This document shows positions 5,994 through 13,362 of a DNA stretch of 15,904 nt, piece by piece. The number at the start of each line of letters is the position of its first letter. Within the stretch, counting starts at the first letter, position 1. Source of the stretch: Pseudomonadota bacterium. Its GTDB lineage: Bacteria > Pseudomonadota > Alphaproteobacteria > Rhizobiales > Methylopilaceae. The stretch spans positions 1-15,904 of the forward strand of contig JAEWEX010000381.1 of NCBI GenBank assembly GCA_023389135.1, read 5' to 3'. The notes beneath the pieces were generated by a model, which was not told where the DNA came from, made no database searches, and worked only from the letters and a program-made list of their open reading frames with translations. The position numbers and the translations under genes are program-made.

Positions 5994-7724
5994 ATGCCCA
6001 TGGATGCCGAACAGCAGACGCCGCTTTCGGCATCGCTGGAAGCCTTGCTGTCCGCGATCGGGGAAGCCGCCTATGAATGGCGGCTGGCCAGCGACGAGCT
6101 GCGCTGGACCGCCGGGGCCGAGCGCATTCTCGGCATCGACGCCGCCTCGATCGCCACCGGCCGCGCCTATGGCGACCTCACCGATCCCGAATCGCTCACC
6201 TCCCGCGCCACCGCCGTCACCGGCGCGGCCCGGACCGACGCGGGCGACGGCGTGCCCTATGCCATCACGTCCATGCTGAGGGTGCCCTCCCGCGGCGGCG
6301 CGCGCACCATGTGGGTGGAGGATGTCGGCCGCTGGTGGGCGGGGGCCGACGGCCGCCCCGCGGTCGCACGCGGCGTCGTACGGATCGTCACCGACCGGCT
6401 GGAGGCCGAGCAGCGCCGCGCCTGGACCAGCCGCACCGACCCCCTGACCGGCGCCCTCGACCGTGCCCGGATCGAGGAGGTGCTGGCCGCCTCCGTCGCG
6501 GAAGCCAAGAAGATGCTGGGCTCCTGCGGGCTGGTGCAGGTCTCGGTGGAGGGGCTCGGAACCATCAACGACGCCTATGGCGTGCGCGTCGCCGACGAGG
6601 TGATCGCGGGCGTGGCGCGCCGCATCCGCGGGCGGATGCGGGTCGGCGACCAGCTCGGGCGCTATTCCACCACCTCGTTCTTCGTGGTGCTGGCGAACTG
6701 CTCGGCGACCGACCTGGAGATCGCCATGCGCCGCTTCCTCGAGGCGGTCCGCGAGGAGCCGCTGGCGACCACGGCCGGCGCCATCGCGCCGCGCGTGGCG
6801 CTGGGCGGGGCGGTGGCGCCGCGCCATGCGCGCACGCCCGTCGACCTGGTCCTGAAGACCCGCGAGGCGATGCTGAAAGCGCGCGACCGGCGCAGCGCCG
6901 GCATGGCGGTCTATGCGCCCGATCCGGTGCGCGAGGAGCGCCGGCGGACCGACCTGGAACTGACGCAGACGCTGATCGAGGCCCTGAACGCGCGGCGGGT
7001 GTCCATCGCGTTCCAGCCCGTGGTGCGCACCGCCGACCGGGCCTGCATGTGGCACGAGGCGCTGGCCCGGGTCGAGACCGAGGCCGGGCTGGAGAGCATC
7101 AGCCGCTACATCATGCCGGCCGAGCGGCTCGGCATCATCCCGATCCTCGACCGCCGCGTGCTGGAGCTCGCCTTCGCCCGGCTCGACCGCGACAAGGCGG
7201 CGAGGATCGCCGTCAACGTTTCCGCCGCCACGGTGACCGATCCGGAATGGCGCACCCTGCTGGCGGGACTGGCGGCGCTCGTCCCCGGCGCGGCCGAGCG
7301 GTTGGTGGTGGAGATCACCGAGACCGCCGCGCTGGACGATCTGGACGACGCGGCGGCGTTCGTGCGCGAGATGCAGGCGGCGGGCGTGCGCATCGCCATC
7401 GACGATTTCGGCGCCGGCCATACCTCGTTCCGGGTGCTCAGGCGGCTCGGCGTCGACCTGGTGAAGATCGACGGTGCCTACGCCGCCCGGGTGGTGGACA
7501 GCGCCGAGGACCGCGCCTTCGTGCGCGCCATTGTCGGGCTGGCGCGCGACGTCGGCTTCCAGACGGTGGCCGAGTGCGTCGAGACCGAGGACGTCGCCGA
7601 GGCGCTGGCGGCGCTGGGCGTCGACTTCCTGCAGGGCGACCATCTCGGCGCCCCCGCGCCGGAGATGGTGGGCGGCGAGGTCGCGGGCGTCCTCTCCGGT
7701 CTCGCCCGTCTCGGCGCGGCCTGA
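5994..7724 (+). CDS. PAS-like / degenerate GGDEF / EAL protein, probable c-di-GMP phosphodiesterase
   Basis: The 576-residue protein has an N-terminal PAS-like segment (about 18-135, YEWRLASDELRWTAGAERIL) and a GGDEF-type domain (about 147-310). The latter keeps DPLTGALDRARIE but reads RYSTTSFF where GGDEF should be, so it should not make c-di-GMP. The C-terminal EAL domain (about 322-565) has the expected catalytic set: E355-A-L, N408 (NVS), E440 (EITE), D470/D471 (DDFGAG), K491 (KID), E527 (AECVE) and Q547 (LQG). It is therefore probably an active phosphodiesterase with the GGDEF part kept for GTP sensing or dimerisation. No membrane helix is seen. The start at 5994 has GGAGG seven bases upstream, whereas the GTG at 5967 does not. 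It is convergent with phaR, 7 bases apart. Confidence 0.93.
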   Translation: MPMDAEQQTPLSASLEALLSAIGEAAYEWRLASDELRWTAGAERILGIDAASIATGRAYGDLTDPESLTSRATAVTGAARTDAGDGVPYAITSMLRVPSRGGARTMWVEDVGRWWAGADGRPAVARGVVRIVTDRLEAEQRRAWTSRTDPLTGALDRARIEEVLAASVAEAKKMLGSCGLVQVSVEGLGTINDAYGVRVADEVIAGVARRIRGRMRVGDQLGRYSTTSFFVVLANCSATDLEIAMRRFLEAVREEPLATTAGAIAPRVALGGAVAPRHARTPVDLVLKTREAMLKARDRRSAGMAVYAPDPVREERRRTDLELTQTLIEALNARRVSIAFQPVVRTADRACMWHEALARVETEAGLESISRYIMPAERLGIIPILDRRVLELAFARLDRDKAARIAVNVSAATVTDPEWRTLLAGLAALVPGAAERLVVEITETAALDDLDDAAAFVREMQAAGVRIAIDDFGAGHTSFRVLRRLGVDLVKIDGAYAARVVDSAEDRAFVRAIVGLARDVGFQTVAECVETEDVAEALAALGVDFLQGDHLGAPAPEMVGGEVAGVLSGLARLGAA

Positions 7725-7731
7725 GAAGAAG

Positions 7732-8319
7732 CTACCGCCGCGGCGAGCCCGCCAGCCGCTCGATCTTGGCCTGCATGTCGGCGATCTGCTGCTTGAGGTC
7801 GTCGATCTGGTCGTCGCTGCGGGCCGCGCCCGTCTCCGGCGCGCCTGCATCGCCGGCCTTGCCGCCGGCAGCGGCGAAGGGCGAGAACATCCGGAACGCC
7901 TTCTCGTACATCGCCATGTTGGCGCGCACCTGTTCCTCGATCCCGGCAAAGGGGCCGCCGCCCAGGGCCTTGGACATGTGCTCGCGGAACTTGCCCTGCT
8001 CCCGGGTCAGGCTGGCGATGGACATGTCGAGATAGGACGGCACCACCGCCTGCATGCTGTCGCCGTAGAACCGGATAAGCTGGCGCAGGAAGGTGATGGG
8101 CAGCAGGTTGGTGCCCTTGTTCTCCTGCTCGAAGATGATCTGCGTGAGGACCGGGCGGGTGATGTCTTCCCCGGTCTTTGCGTCGACGACGACGAATTCG
8201 TCGCCGCTCTTCACCATGATCGCCAGGTCCTCGAGCGTGACGTAGGTGCTCGTTCCTGTGTTGTAGAGCCTTCGGTTGGCGTATTTCTTGATGGTGATCG
8301 GATCGGGCGACTTGGTCAT
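7732..8319 (-). CDS. phaR: polyhydroxyalkanoate synthesis repressor PhaR
   Basis: The 195-residue DNA- and PHB-binding regulator represses phasin and PHA genes until polymer granules titrate it. The N-terminal DNA-binding domain (PHB_acc_N) is plain: ITIKKYANRRLYNTGTSTYV, then LEDLAIMVK and DITRPVLTQIIFEQE (residues 8-65). The PHB accumulation domain follows (LPITFLRQLIRFYGDSMQAV, about 72-112). The C-terminus is a predicted coiled coil (DDQIDDLKQQIADMQAKIERL). The start at 8319 is chosen over an upstream in-frame codon at 8352 because AGGA precedes it and family members begin MTK. No phaC, phaA or phasin gene is in the window, so it regulates in trans. A promoter match lies about 60-90 bases upstream. 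Confidence 0.96.
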   Translation of the reverse strand: MTKSPDPITIKKYANRRLYNTGTSTYVTLEDLAIMVKSGDEFVVVDAKTGEDITRPVLTQIIFEQENKGTNLLPITFLRQLIRFYGDSMQAVVPSYLDMSIASLTREQGKFREHMSKALGGGPFAGIEEQVRANMAMYEKAFRMFSPFAAAGGKAGDAGAPETGAARSDDQIDDLKQQIADMQAKIERLAGSPRR

Positions 8320-8380
8320 GGCGTCCTGAACTGTCGGAGCGGTGGACGGCACCGGCCTGCGCCATGACGATAGGACGAAT

Positions 8381-8407
8381 GCAATAGCCCCGCCACCATT
8401 TCGTCAA
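8381..8407 (-). promoter_or_regulatory. probable phaR promoter
   Basis: On the minus strand TTGACGA (8407-8401), a 12-base spacer and GCTATTGC (8388-8381) fit the consensus TTGACGS-N10-14-GCTANAWC well. This leaves a leader of about 55-60 bases before the ATG. It is the same promoter class as that proposed for the neighbouring EAL gene. Confidence 0.5.
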
Positions 8408-8585
8408 ACAGGCGTGATCCGGGCCCGCTTTGCGCGGCTTCAACGGTCGCCGGAGCGGTTTCCGGCGCGACGGCGGCCGAAATGGCGCGTCAGGGCGCGG
8501 CCGCCGCCGCCGCGGCCCATCGGCTTCGTGACTCCGCAGGTGGCGGGAGTTGCGCTAGGGTCGGCGCTTCCGGACAGCGAAGGTC

Positions 8586-9845
8586 GTGCGGCGGGTGGTC
8601 TTGTTTCAGCGTTTTCCATGCCTGTGGGCTGCCGCGGTGCTTGCCGTCGCATTGGCCGTCGGCGCATGCGGCGGGCGGGTGACCGGCGTGCTGCAGCCCT
8701 CGGCCGCACGGGCGCCGGACGCCACCCCGGTGGAGATGCTGGTCGCCACCACCCGGCAGCCGGCGACCGATCCCGGCGAGCTGTTCTCCGGCGAGCGCGG
8801 CCAGCGTCTGGCGCTCACGGAGATCACCGTCTCGATCCCGCCGGACCGCAACCGCGCCGTCGGACAGGTGCAGTGGCCGAAACGCCTGCCGGCGAACCCG
8901 GAAACCGAGTTCAGCACGCTGCGGGTGCAGCCGGTGACCGAGGTCGCCGAGGCGCGCCGCTGGCTCAGGGCGCACCTGCCGCCGACGCGGCGGGTGATGG
9001 TGTTCGTCCACGGCTTCAACAACCGCTACGAGGACGCGGTCTACCGCTTCGCGCAGATCGTCCACGATTCCGGCGCGCGGGCCGCGCCCATCGTGTTCAC
9101 CTGGCCCTCGCGCGCCAGCGTGTTCGACTACAGCTACGACAAGGAGAGCACCAACTACTCCCGCGACGCGCTGGAGGAGGTGCTGGCCCGCATCGCGGCG
9201 AGCCCCGACGTGGGCGAGGTCACGGTCATGGCCCATTCCATGGGCTCGTGGCTGACCGTGGAGGCGCTGCGGCAGATGGCGATCCGCGACGGCCGGGTGC
9301 CGGCCAAGATCCGGAACGTGATCCTGGCCTCGCCGGACCTCGACGTCGACGTGTTCGCGCGCCAGTGGCAGGCCATGGGCGCCGACCGGCCGGACTTCAC
9401 GCTGTTCGTGTCGCGCGACGACCGCGCGCTCAGCCTGTCGCGACGCCTCTCCGGCAACATCGACCGGCTGGGACAGGTGGACCCCACCGTGGAGCCCTAC
9501 CGCTCGGCGTTCGAGCAGGCCGGCATCACCGTCATCGACCTGACGGCCCTGAAGAGCGGCGACCGGCTGAACCACGGCAAGTTCGCCGAGAGCCCCGAGG
9601 TGGTGCGCCTGATCGGACAGCGGCTGGTGGAGGGGCAGACGGTGACCGATTCCGACATCGGGCTGGGCCACCGGCTGGGCGCGGTCGCCATGGGCGCGGC
9701 GCAGAGCGTGGGCACCGTGGCCGGCGCCGCGGTCTCCGCCCCGATCGCGGTGTTCGACCCCGCCACGCGGCGGGGCCTCGGCCAGCAGCTCGACCGCACC
9801 GGGCGCGCCATCGGCAACACGGTGGGCGCCGCCACCGGCCAGTGA
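8586..9845 (+). CDS. lipoprotein alpha/beta hydrolase, DUF900 / COG4782 family
   Basis: The 419-residue protein has a lipoprotein signal peptide: an arginine start, a hydrophobic core and lipobox AVGAC, with Cys28 the probable lipidated residue. The alpha/beta hydrolase domain of the DUF900 type runs from about residue 50 to 345. It includes MVFVHGFNNRYEDAVYRFAQ (oxyanion region), TWPSRA, the nucleophile elbow AHSMGS with Ser218, an acid candidate at SRDDRALSLS (Asp278/279) and LNHGKF with His330, the usual triad in this family. The Ala/Gly-rich C-terminal 75 residues are of unknown role. The substrate is not known, and an envelope location is likely. The start is GTG with GAAGG only two bases away. 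A second GTG at 8595 would give better spacing and a nearly identical signal peptide. Confidence 0.9.
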   Translation: MRRVVLFQRFPCLWAAAVLAVALAVGACGGRVTGVLQPSAARAPDATPVEMLVATTRQPATDPGELFSGERGQRLALTEITVSIPPDRNRAVGQVQWPKRLPANPETEFSTLRVQPVTEVAEARRWLRAHLPPTRRVMVFVHGFNNRYEDAVYRFAQIVHDSGARAAPIVFTWPSRASVFDYSYDKESTNYSRDALEEVLARIAASPDVGEVTVMAHSMGSWLTVEALRQMAIRDGRVPAKIRNVILASPDLDVDVFARQWQAMGADRPDFTLFVSRDDRALSLSRRLSGNIDRLGQVDPTVEPYRSAFEQAGITVIDLTALKSGDRLNHGKFAESPEVVRLIGQRLVEGQTVTDSDIGLGHRLGAVAMGAAQSVGTVAGAAVSAPIAVFDPATRRGLGQQLDRTGRAIGNTVGAATGQ

Positions 9846-9858
9846 ACGGACGGGGCGA

Positions 9859-10245
9859 TCAGGGCAGGCGGGTGGCGTGGCGGCGCAGCAGGCGCCAGTC
9901 GCCGCCGTCGCGGACCCAGACCAGTGTGGTCAGAAGGTCGACCACCGCCTTGGCCCCGCCGCGGGGGCCGACCGACATCAGCGTGCGGCCGACGCCGATC
10001 GCCGTGTCGCCGCGCACCGTCAGGGTCACGTCGCTGGAGGCGACGCGGTCATAGGTGTAGAGCCCGCGCTCCATGGCCGCGAGATACTCCGCGCCCGTCT
10101 CCTCCACGCCGTTGGAATGGACGTAGCTGGCGCCGTCGGCCAGCAGCCGCCCGATGGCGGGCAGGTCGTCGCGGACCATGGCGTCGTAGAGCCGCCGCTC
10201 GGCGTCCTCGATGGCCCTGCGGGCGCCGTCGTCGTCGGTCGACAT
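9859..10245 (-). CDS. NTF2-like (SnoaL/DUF4440) family protein
   Basis: The 128-residue product has the alpha+beta cone fold pattern of the NTF2/ketosteroid isomerase-like superfamily. A helix ARRAIEDAERRLYDAMVRDD leads to LPAIGRLLADGASYVHSNGV, then EETGAEYLAAMERGLY, followed by strands (DVTLTV, TAIGVGRTLMSV) and the closing LVWVRDGGDWRLLRRHATRL. Family members act as isomerases, dehydratases or hydrolases, or simply bind small molecules, so no reaction can be assigned. The start at 10245 has GGAGAG seven bases upstream, and the frame remains open further upstream only by chance. It is divergent from the catabolic hydrolase gene over a shared AT-rich promoter region. It may be part of that catabolic set. 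Confidence 0.82.
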   Translation of the reverse strand: MSTDDDGARRAIEDAERRLYDAMVRDDLPAIGRLLADGASYVHSNGVEETGAEYLAAMERGLYTYDRVASSDVTLTVRGDTAIGVGRTLMSVGPRGGAKAVVDLLTTLVWVRDGGDWRLLRRHATRLP

Positions 10246-10285
10246 GTCCAGGCTCTCCGGAACGGTGCGGGCGGCCCGAGCGAAC

Positions 10286-10335
10286 TTGACTCGCCAGGGC
10301 GGCAAAAAAATAATAGGTCTATATATAAGTTTCAA
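10286..10335. promoter_or_regulatory. divergent promoter/operator region between the NTF2-like and hydrolase genes
   Basis: The plus strand has TTGACT (10286-10291) and AATAAT (10309-10314) spaced 17 bases. The minus strand has TTGAAA (10335-10330) and TATTTT (10312-10307), also spaced 17, so two divergent sigma70-like promoters overlap. The AT-rich core AATAATAGGTCTATATATAA (10309-10328) resembles the core at 12250-12267 read on the other strand (AATAATAAACCTATAGATAG). This suggests a common regulator, which is not in the window. Confidence 0.5.
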
Positions 10336-10360
10336 CCGTCCTCGCAGCGCCGGGTCGCCC

Positions 10361-11158
10361 ATGGAATTCGCAGAGCTGAACGGCGCGGGCATGCGCTACG
10401 AGATGCGGGGCCGCTCCGGCGCTCCCGTGGTGCTGATCCACGAGATGGGCGGCCTGCTGGAGAACTGGGACGAGGTGGTCCCGGCGCTGGAAGGCGATTT
10501 CCGCGTGCTGCGCTACGATGTGCGCGGCGCCGGGCTGTCGGAGAAGGTGCGCGGCGCCGCCGAGATCGGCACCCTGGTGGACGACCTCCTGGCGCTGCTC
10601 GACCATGTGGGCTGGCGCGGGCCGGTGACGCTGGCCGGATGCGCCGTGGGGGCGGCCATCGCGCTGGCCTTCGCCGGCCGCCATCCGGGCCGCGTGGCGG
10701 CGGTGGTGGCCATGAGCCCCGCGGTGGACATGAACCCGGCGGACCGGCCGGCGCGCCGCGAGATGCTGGCGCGCATCGAGCAGGACGGCATGCGCGCCAT
10801 CATGCAGGGCGCGCTGGACGCGGGCTATCCGGAGGTGCTGCGGGCGCGCAACCCGGAGCGGTTCCGCGCCTTCGCCGCGCGCTGGCTCGCCAACGATCCG
10901 GAGAGCTTCGTCGCCACCTACCGCATGCTGATCGACATGGACATCGCCACCGACATCGCGCGCATCGCCTGTCCGGTGCTGGGCGTGGGCGGCACGCTGG
11001 ACGCGTTCCGGCCGCCGGACTATGTGCGCCGCATCCTCGCGCCGGTGGCCGATGTGTCGTTCGTGGAGATCGAGACCTGCCACCACCAGCCGGCTTCCAC
11101 GCCCGAGGCGGTCACGGCCGTGCTGCGCGACTTCATGGGCCGCCAGGGCTCCGTCTAA
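10361..11158 (+). CDS. alpha/beta hydrolase with cysteine at the nucleophile position
   Basis: The 265-residue protein resembles the enol-lactonase / haloperoxidase-like branch of alpha/beta hydrolases. It shows VVLIHEMGG (oxyanion region, residues 23-31), RYDVRGAGLS (51-60) and the nucleophile elbow LAGCAVGAA, with Cys94 where Ser is usual. The acid is probably Asp214 (GTLDAF), and His241 or His242 (CHHQPAS) completes the triad. A Cys-Asp-His triad is known from dienelactone hydrolase, which fits lactone or thioester chemistry in a ring-cleavage pathway, but the substrate is unknown. The start at 10361 follows the promoter pair, although the Shine-Dalgarno is weak. The GST gene follows after 23 bases, probably as an operon. 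Confidence 0.88.
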   Translation: MEFAELNGAGMRYEMRGRSGAPVVLIHEMGGLLENWDEVVPALEGDFRVLRYDVRGAGLSEKVRGAAEIGTLVDDLLALLDHVGWRGPVTLAGCAVGAAIALAFAGRHPGRVAAVVAMSPAVDMNPADRPARREMLARIEQDGMRAIMQGALDAGYPEVLRARNPERFRAFAARWLANDPESFVATYRMLIDMDIATDIARIACPVLGVGGTLDAFRPPDYVRRILAPVADVSFVEIETCHHQPASTPEAVTAVLRDFMGRQGSV

Positions 11159-11181
11159 ACGGATCAGAGAAAGACACGCCG

Positions 11182-11841
11182 ATGAAGCTCTACTGGTCGC
11201 CGCGCTCGCCCTATGTGCGGCTCGTCAGCGTCACCGCCCACGAGCTGGGGCTGGCTGGCGACATCGCGTTCCAGCGCACGCTGGTCAACATCACCGCGCC
11301 GCACGAGGAACTGCTGGAGCGCAACCCGCTGTGCAAGATCCCGACCCTGGTGATCGAGGACGGCACGTCCATCTACGATTCGCGCACCATCTGCGAGTAT
11401 CTGGACATGCGCGCCGGGGGCGGGCTGCTGCCGGCGTCGGGCCCGGAACGTCTGGTGGAGATGCGCCGGGTGGCGCTGGGTGTCGGGCTGATCGACCTGC
11501 TGCTGTCGTGGCTTCTGGAGCGCAACCGCCCGCCGGAGAAGCAGGAGCCGGCGATCATCGAGGCCCTCAAGGTCAAGTATGGCCGCGTCATGGACGAGCT
11601 GGAGGCCATGGCGCCGTCGCTGGCCGCCGGGCCGTTCCGCATGGGCCACATCGCGCTCGGCTGCGCGCTGTCCTATTCCGACTTCCGCTTCGTCACGGTC
11701 GACTGGCGCGCCGGGCGGCCGGCGCTGGCGGCCTGGCACGCGGCGTTCGTGGAGCGGCCGTCCTACAAGGCCGATCCGTTCTTCGACGAGATCGCCGCGG
11801 AGGCGGCGGCTGCAGCGGCCGCCGCCGCAGCCAGGGCCTGA
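11182..11841 (+). CDS. glutathione S-transferase family protein
   Basis: The 219-residue cytosolic GST has a thioredoxin-fold N-terminal domain (residues 1-78). This includes SPRSPYVRLV (candidate catalytic Ser6 or Ser9), the cis-Pro motif KIPTL (Pro54) and the glutathione gamma-glutamyl motif DSRTICEYL (Asp66-Ser67). An all-helical C-terminal domain with PALAAWHAAFVERPSY follows. In catabolic operons GSTs serve as isomerases, dehalogenases or ether-cleaving enzymes, and which role applies here is not evident. The protein ends in an alanine-rich tail of about 16 residues, encoded by GC-repetitive DNA unlike the rest of the gene. AGAGAAAG provides a modest ribosome-binding site. It is co-directional with the Cys-type hydrolase and close behind it. 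Confidence 0.92.
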   Translation: MKLYWSPRSPYVRLVSVTAHELGLAGDIAFQRTLVNITAPHEELLERNPLCKIPTLVIEDGTSIYDSRTICEYLDMRAGGGLLPASGPERLVEMRRVALGVGLIDLLLSWLLERNRPPEKQEPAIIEALKVKYGRVMDELEAMAPSLAAGPFRMGHIALGCALSYSDFRFVTVDWRAGRPALAAWHAAFVERPSYKADPFFDEIAAEAAAAAAAAAARA

Positions 11842-11872
11842 GCCAGGAGGGCCGGCCGGCGGCGGCAGTTCC

Positions 11873-12193
11873 TCAGGGAAGCGGCGAGAACGCCGTCGGC
11901 GCCAGGAAGCGGTTCTGGGTGTGGAGCACGAGCTGCGACTGGCCGAGCTTCTTCAGGTAGTCCTGCCAGGCGGGGTCCTTGTTCATCTCCGCCCGGCGCC
12001 GCTCGCGGTCGGCCTGGCTGTCATAGGCCCACATGTGGACGACCTGGTTCAGCTCGCCCTCGAGGCCGGTGTACCAGCCGAGGCAGCGGCCGAGATACTT
12101 CTGGTGAAGCGGCCACGCATGCTCCCGGTAGAGCTCCAGGAACTCGCCGACCAGCGCCGGCTTGATGGTGTAGATCCGCATGTCGATGATCAT
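11873..12193 (-). CDS. NIPSNAP family protein
   Basis: The 106-residue product is a ferredoxin-like dimeric alpha-beta barrel protein. The opening MIIDMRIYTIKPALVGEFLE is the NIPSNAP hallmark, followed by HAWPLHQKYLGRCLGWYTGL, NQVVHMWAYDSQADRERRRA and DPAWQDYLKKL. Bacterial members are often encoded in aromatic or other small-molecule degradation clusters, and some related barrels act as monooxygenases or isomerases, but most lack known activity. The start at 12193 has GAGGG upstream, and an in-frame upstream ATG at 12250 would add an improbable Arg/Pro-rich leader. It is convergent with the GST gene and divergent from the dehydrogenase gene, with a sigma70-like promoter about 70-95 bases upstream. 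Confidence 0.92.
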   Translation of the reverse strand: MIIDMRIYTIKPALVGEFLELYREHAWPLHQKYLGRCLGWYTGLEGELNQVVHMWAYDSQADRERRRAEMNKDPAWQDYLKKLGQSQLVLHTQNRFLAPTAFSPLP

Positions 12194-12250
12194 GTCGTCC
12201 CTCGGCGCCGGGCCGTCGCGCCCGCGGCGGCGAGGGCTGGATGCGGCCAC

Positions 12251-12296
12251 TATCTATAGGTTTATTATTTATTTGACAGGCCCGAGTCAATCGGGC
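12251..12296. promoter_or_regulatory. promoter/operator region between the NIPSNAP and dehydrogenase genes
   Basis: The minus strand carries TTGACT (12290-12285) and TAATAA (12267-12262) with 17-base spacing, a strong sigma70-like promoter for the NIPSNAP gene. GCCCGA-GTCAA-TCGGGC (12280-12296) is an inverted repeat over the -35. TTGAC (12273-12277) and GTCAA (12286-12290) form another dyad. The AT-rich core shares about 16 of 22 positions with the core at 10308-10329. A plus-strand TTGACA (12273) might serve the dehydrogenase gene, but its -10 is not clear. Confidence 0.55.
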
Positions 12297-12411
12297 TTGG
12301 ATGCGCCGCGCCCGTTGCCGGCGCGACGGTCCGCGTCGCCGCCTCCGCCCGTCCGCACAGCCCGCGCGCCCGGCGGATTCGGTCCGCGCCCAGGGGCGAG
12401 GATCGCCTGAC

Positions 12412-13362
12412 ATGTCCCCGATGCCGCCCATCCTGGTCTATCACCGCAACGCCGCGATCTACGACCGCCTGCTGCGCGCGGCGCTGCCCGGCGTCGAGCT
12501 GTTCGCCACCACCGATCCGGCCGAGCTGGAGGCGCGGATCGGCGGCGCGGAGATCCTCGTGTGCATGGAGCTGACGCCGGCGCAGGCGCGCATGGCGACC
12601 TCGCTGCGCTGGATCCAGGCGACCAGCTCCGGGGTCGACCGGCTTCTGGAGGTGCGCCAGGAGATCGCGCACGCCGTCCTCACCAATGCGCGGGGCATCC
12701 ATGCCGACCTGATGTCGGAATATGTCATGGCCGGCATGATGATGGCGCGCTGGGACTTCCCGGCGCTGCTGCGCGAGCAGGCCGGCCGCCGCTGGGCGCG
12801 CAGCCCGCGCCGCTCGCTGGCGGGCGCCACGGTGGCGGTGGTCGGGCTCGGCCCGGTCGGGCTGGAGACCGCGCGCCGCGCGGCGGTGTTCGGCATGAAC
12901 GTGATCGGGGTCACCCGCTCGGGACGGCCGGTCGACGGCGTCGGGCGCGTGATCGCCGCGAGCCGGCTGCGCGAGGCGCTGCCGGACTGCGATTTCCTGG
13001 CGCTCGCCGTGCCCACCACCGACGACACCCGCGGCATGGTCGGCGCGGCCGAGATCGCGGCCATGAAGCCCGGCGCGGTGGTGGTGAACATCTCGCGCGG
13101 ATCGGTGATCGACGAGCCGGCCATGATCGCCGCGCTGCAGGACGGGCGCCTGGGCGGCGCGGTGCTCGACGTGTTCGTCGAGGAGCCGCTGCCGCAGGCG
13201 AGCCCGCTGTGGGGCATGCCCAACGTAATCGTGACGCCGCACATCTCCGGCATGACCGAGGACAACGAGGAGCGTTTCCTCGACCTGTTTCTCGACAATC
13301 TGCGCCGCTACAGGGCGGGCGAGCCGCTCGTCAACACCATCGACCTTCAGCGAGGCTACTGA
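12412..13362 (+). CDS. D-2-hydroxyacid dehydrogenase, NAD(P)-dependent
   Basis: The 316-residue protein belongs to the D-isomer-specific 2-hydroxyacid dehydrogenase family, which reduces a 2-oxoacid or oxidises a D-2-hydroxyacid. The catalytic domain halves are split around a Rossmann nucleotide-binding domain (about 105-285) with GLGPVG (145-150). The catalytic set is visible: Arg229 (NISRGSVID), Glu258 (EEPLP) and His277 (TPHISG). The position after the second strand reads VTRSGRP, a basic/small context compatible with NADP(H), as in GhrA-like enzymes, but this is inference. The start at 12412 is favoured by GAGGA nine bases upstream. Its stop codon overlaps the next start (TGATG), so the two are translationally coupled. 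Confidence 0.93.
   Translation: MSPMPPILVYHRNAAIYDRLLRAALPGVELFATTDPAELEARIGGAEILVCMELTPAQARMATSLRWIQATSSGVDRLLEVRQEIAHAVLTNARGIHADLMSEYVMAGMMMARWDFPALLREQAGRRWARSPRRSLAGATVAVVGLGPVGLETARRAAVFGMNVIGVTRSGRPVDGVGRVIAASRLREALPDCDFLALAVPTTDDTRGMVGAAEIAAMKPGAVVVNISRGSVIDEPAMIAALQDGRLGGAVLDVFVEEPLPQASPLWGMPNVIVTPHISGMTEDNEERFLDLFLDNLRRYRAGEPLVNTIDLQRGY

Noticed and set aside
5445..7949. 834-codon open frame on the minus strand across the EAL gene
   Set aside because: It is antisense to a gene with complete GGDEF/EAL motifs and covers the phaR end. Its translation is Gly/Arg/His/Ala-rich without recognisable domains, typical of a high-GC shadow. Only the terminal part beyond the EAL gene is kept as a gene.
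6077..8035. 652-codon plus-strand frame overlapping the EAL gene
   Set aside because: It is a frame-shifted reading of the EAL gene, dominated by Arg/Gly/Pro, with no family motif.
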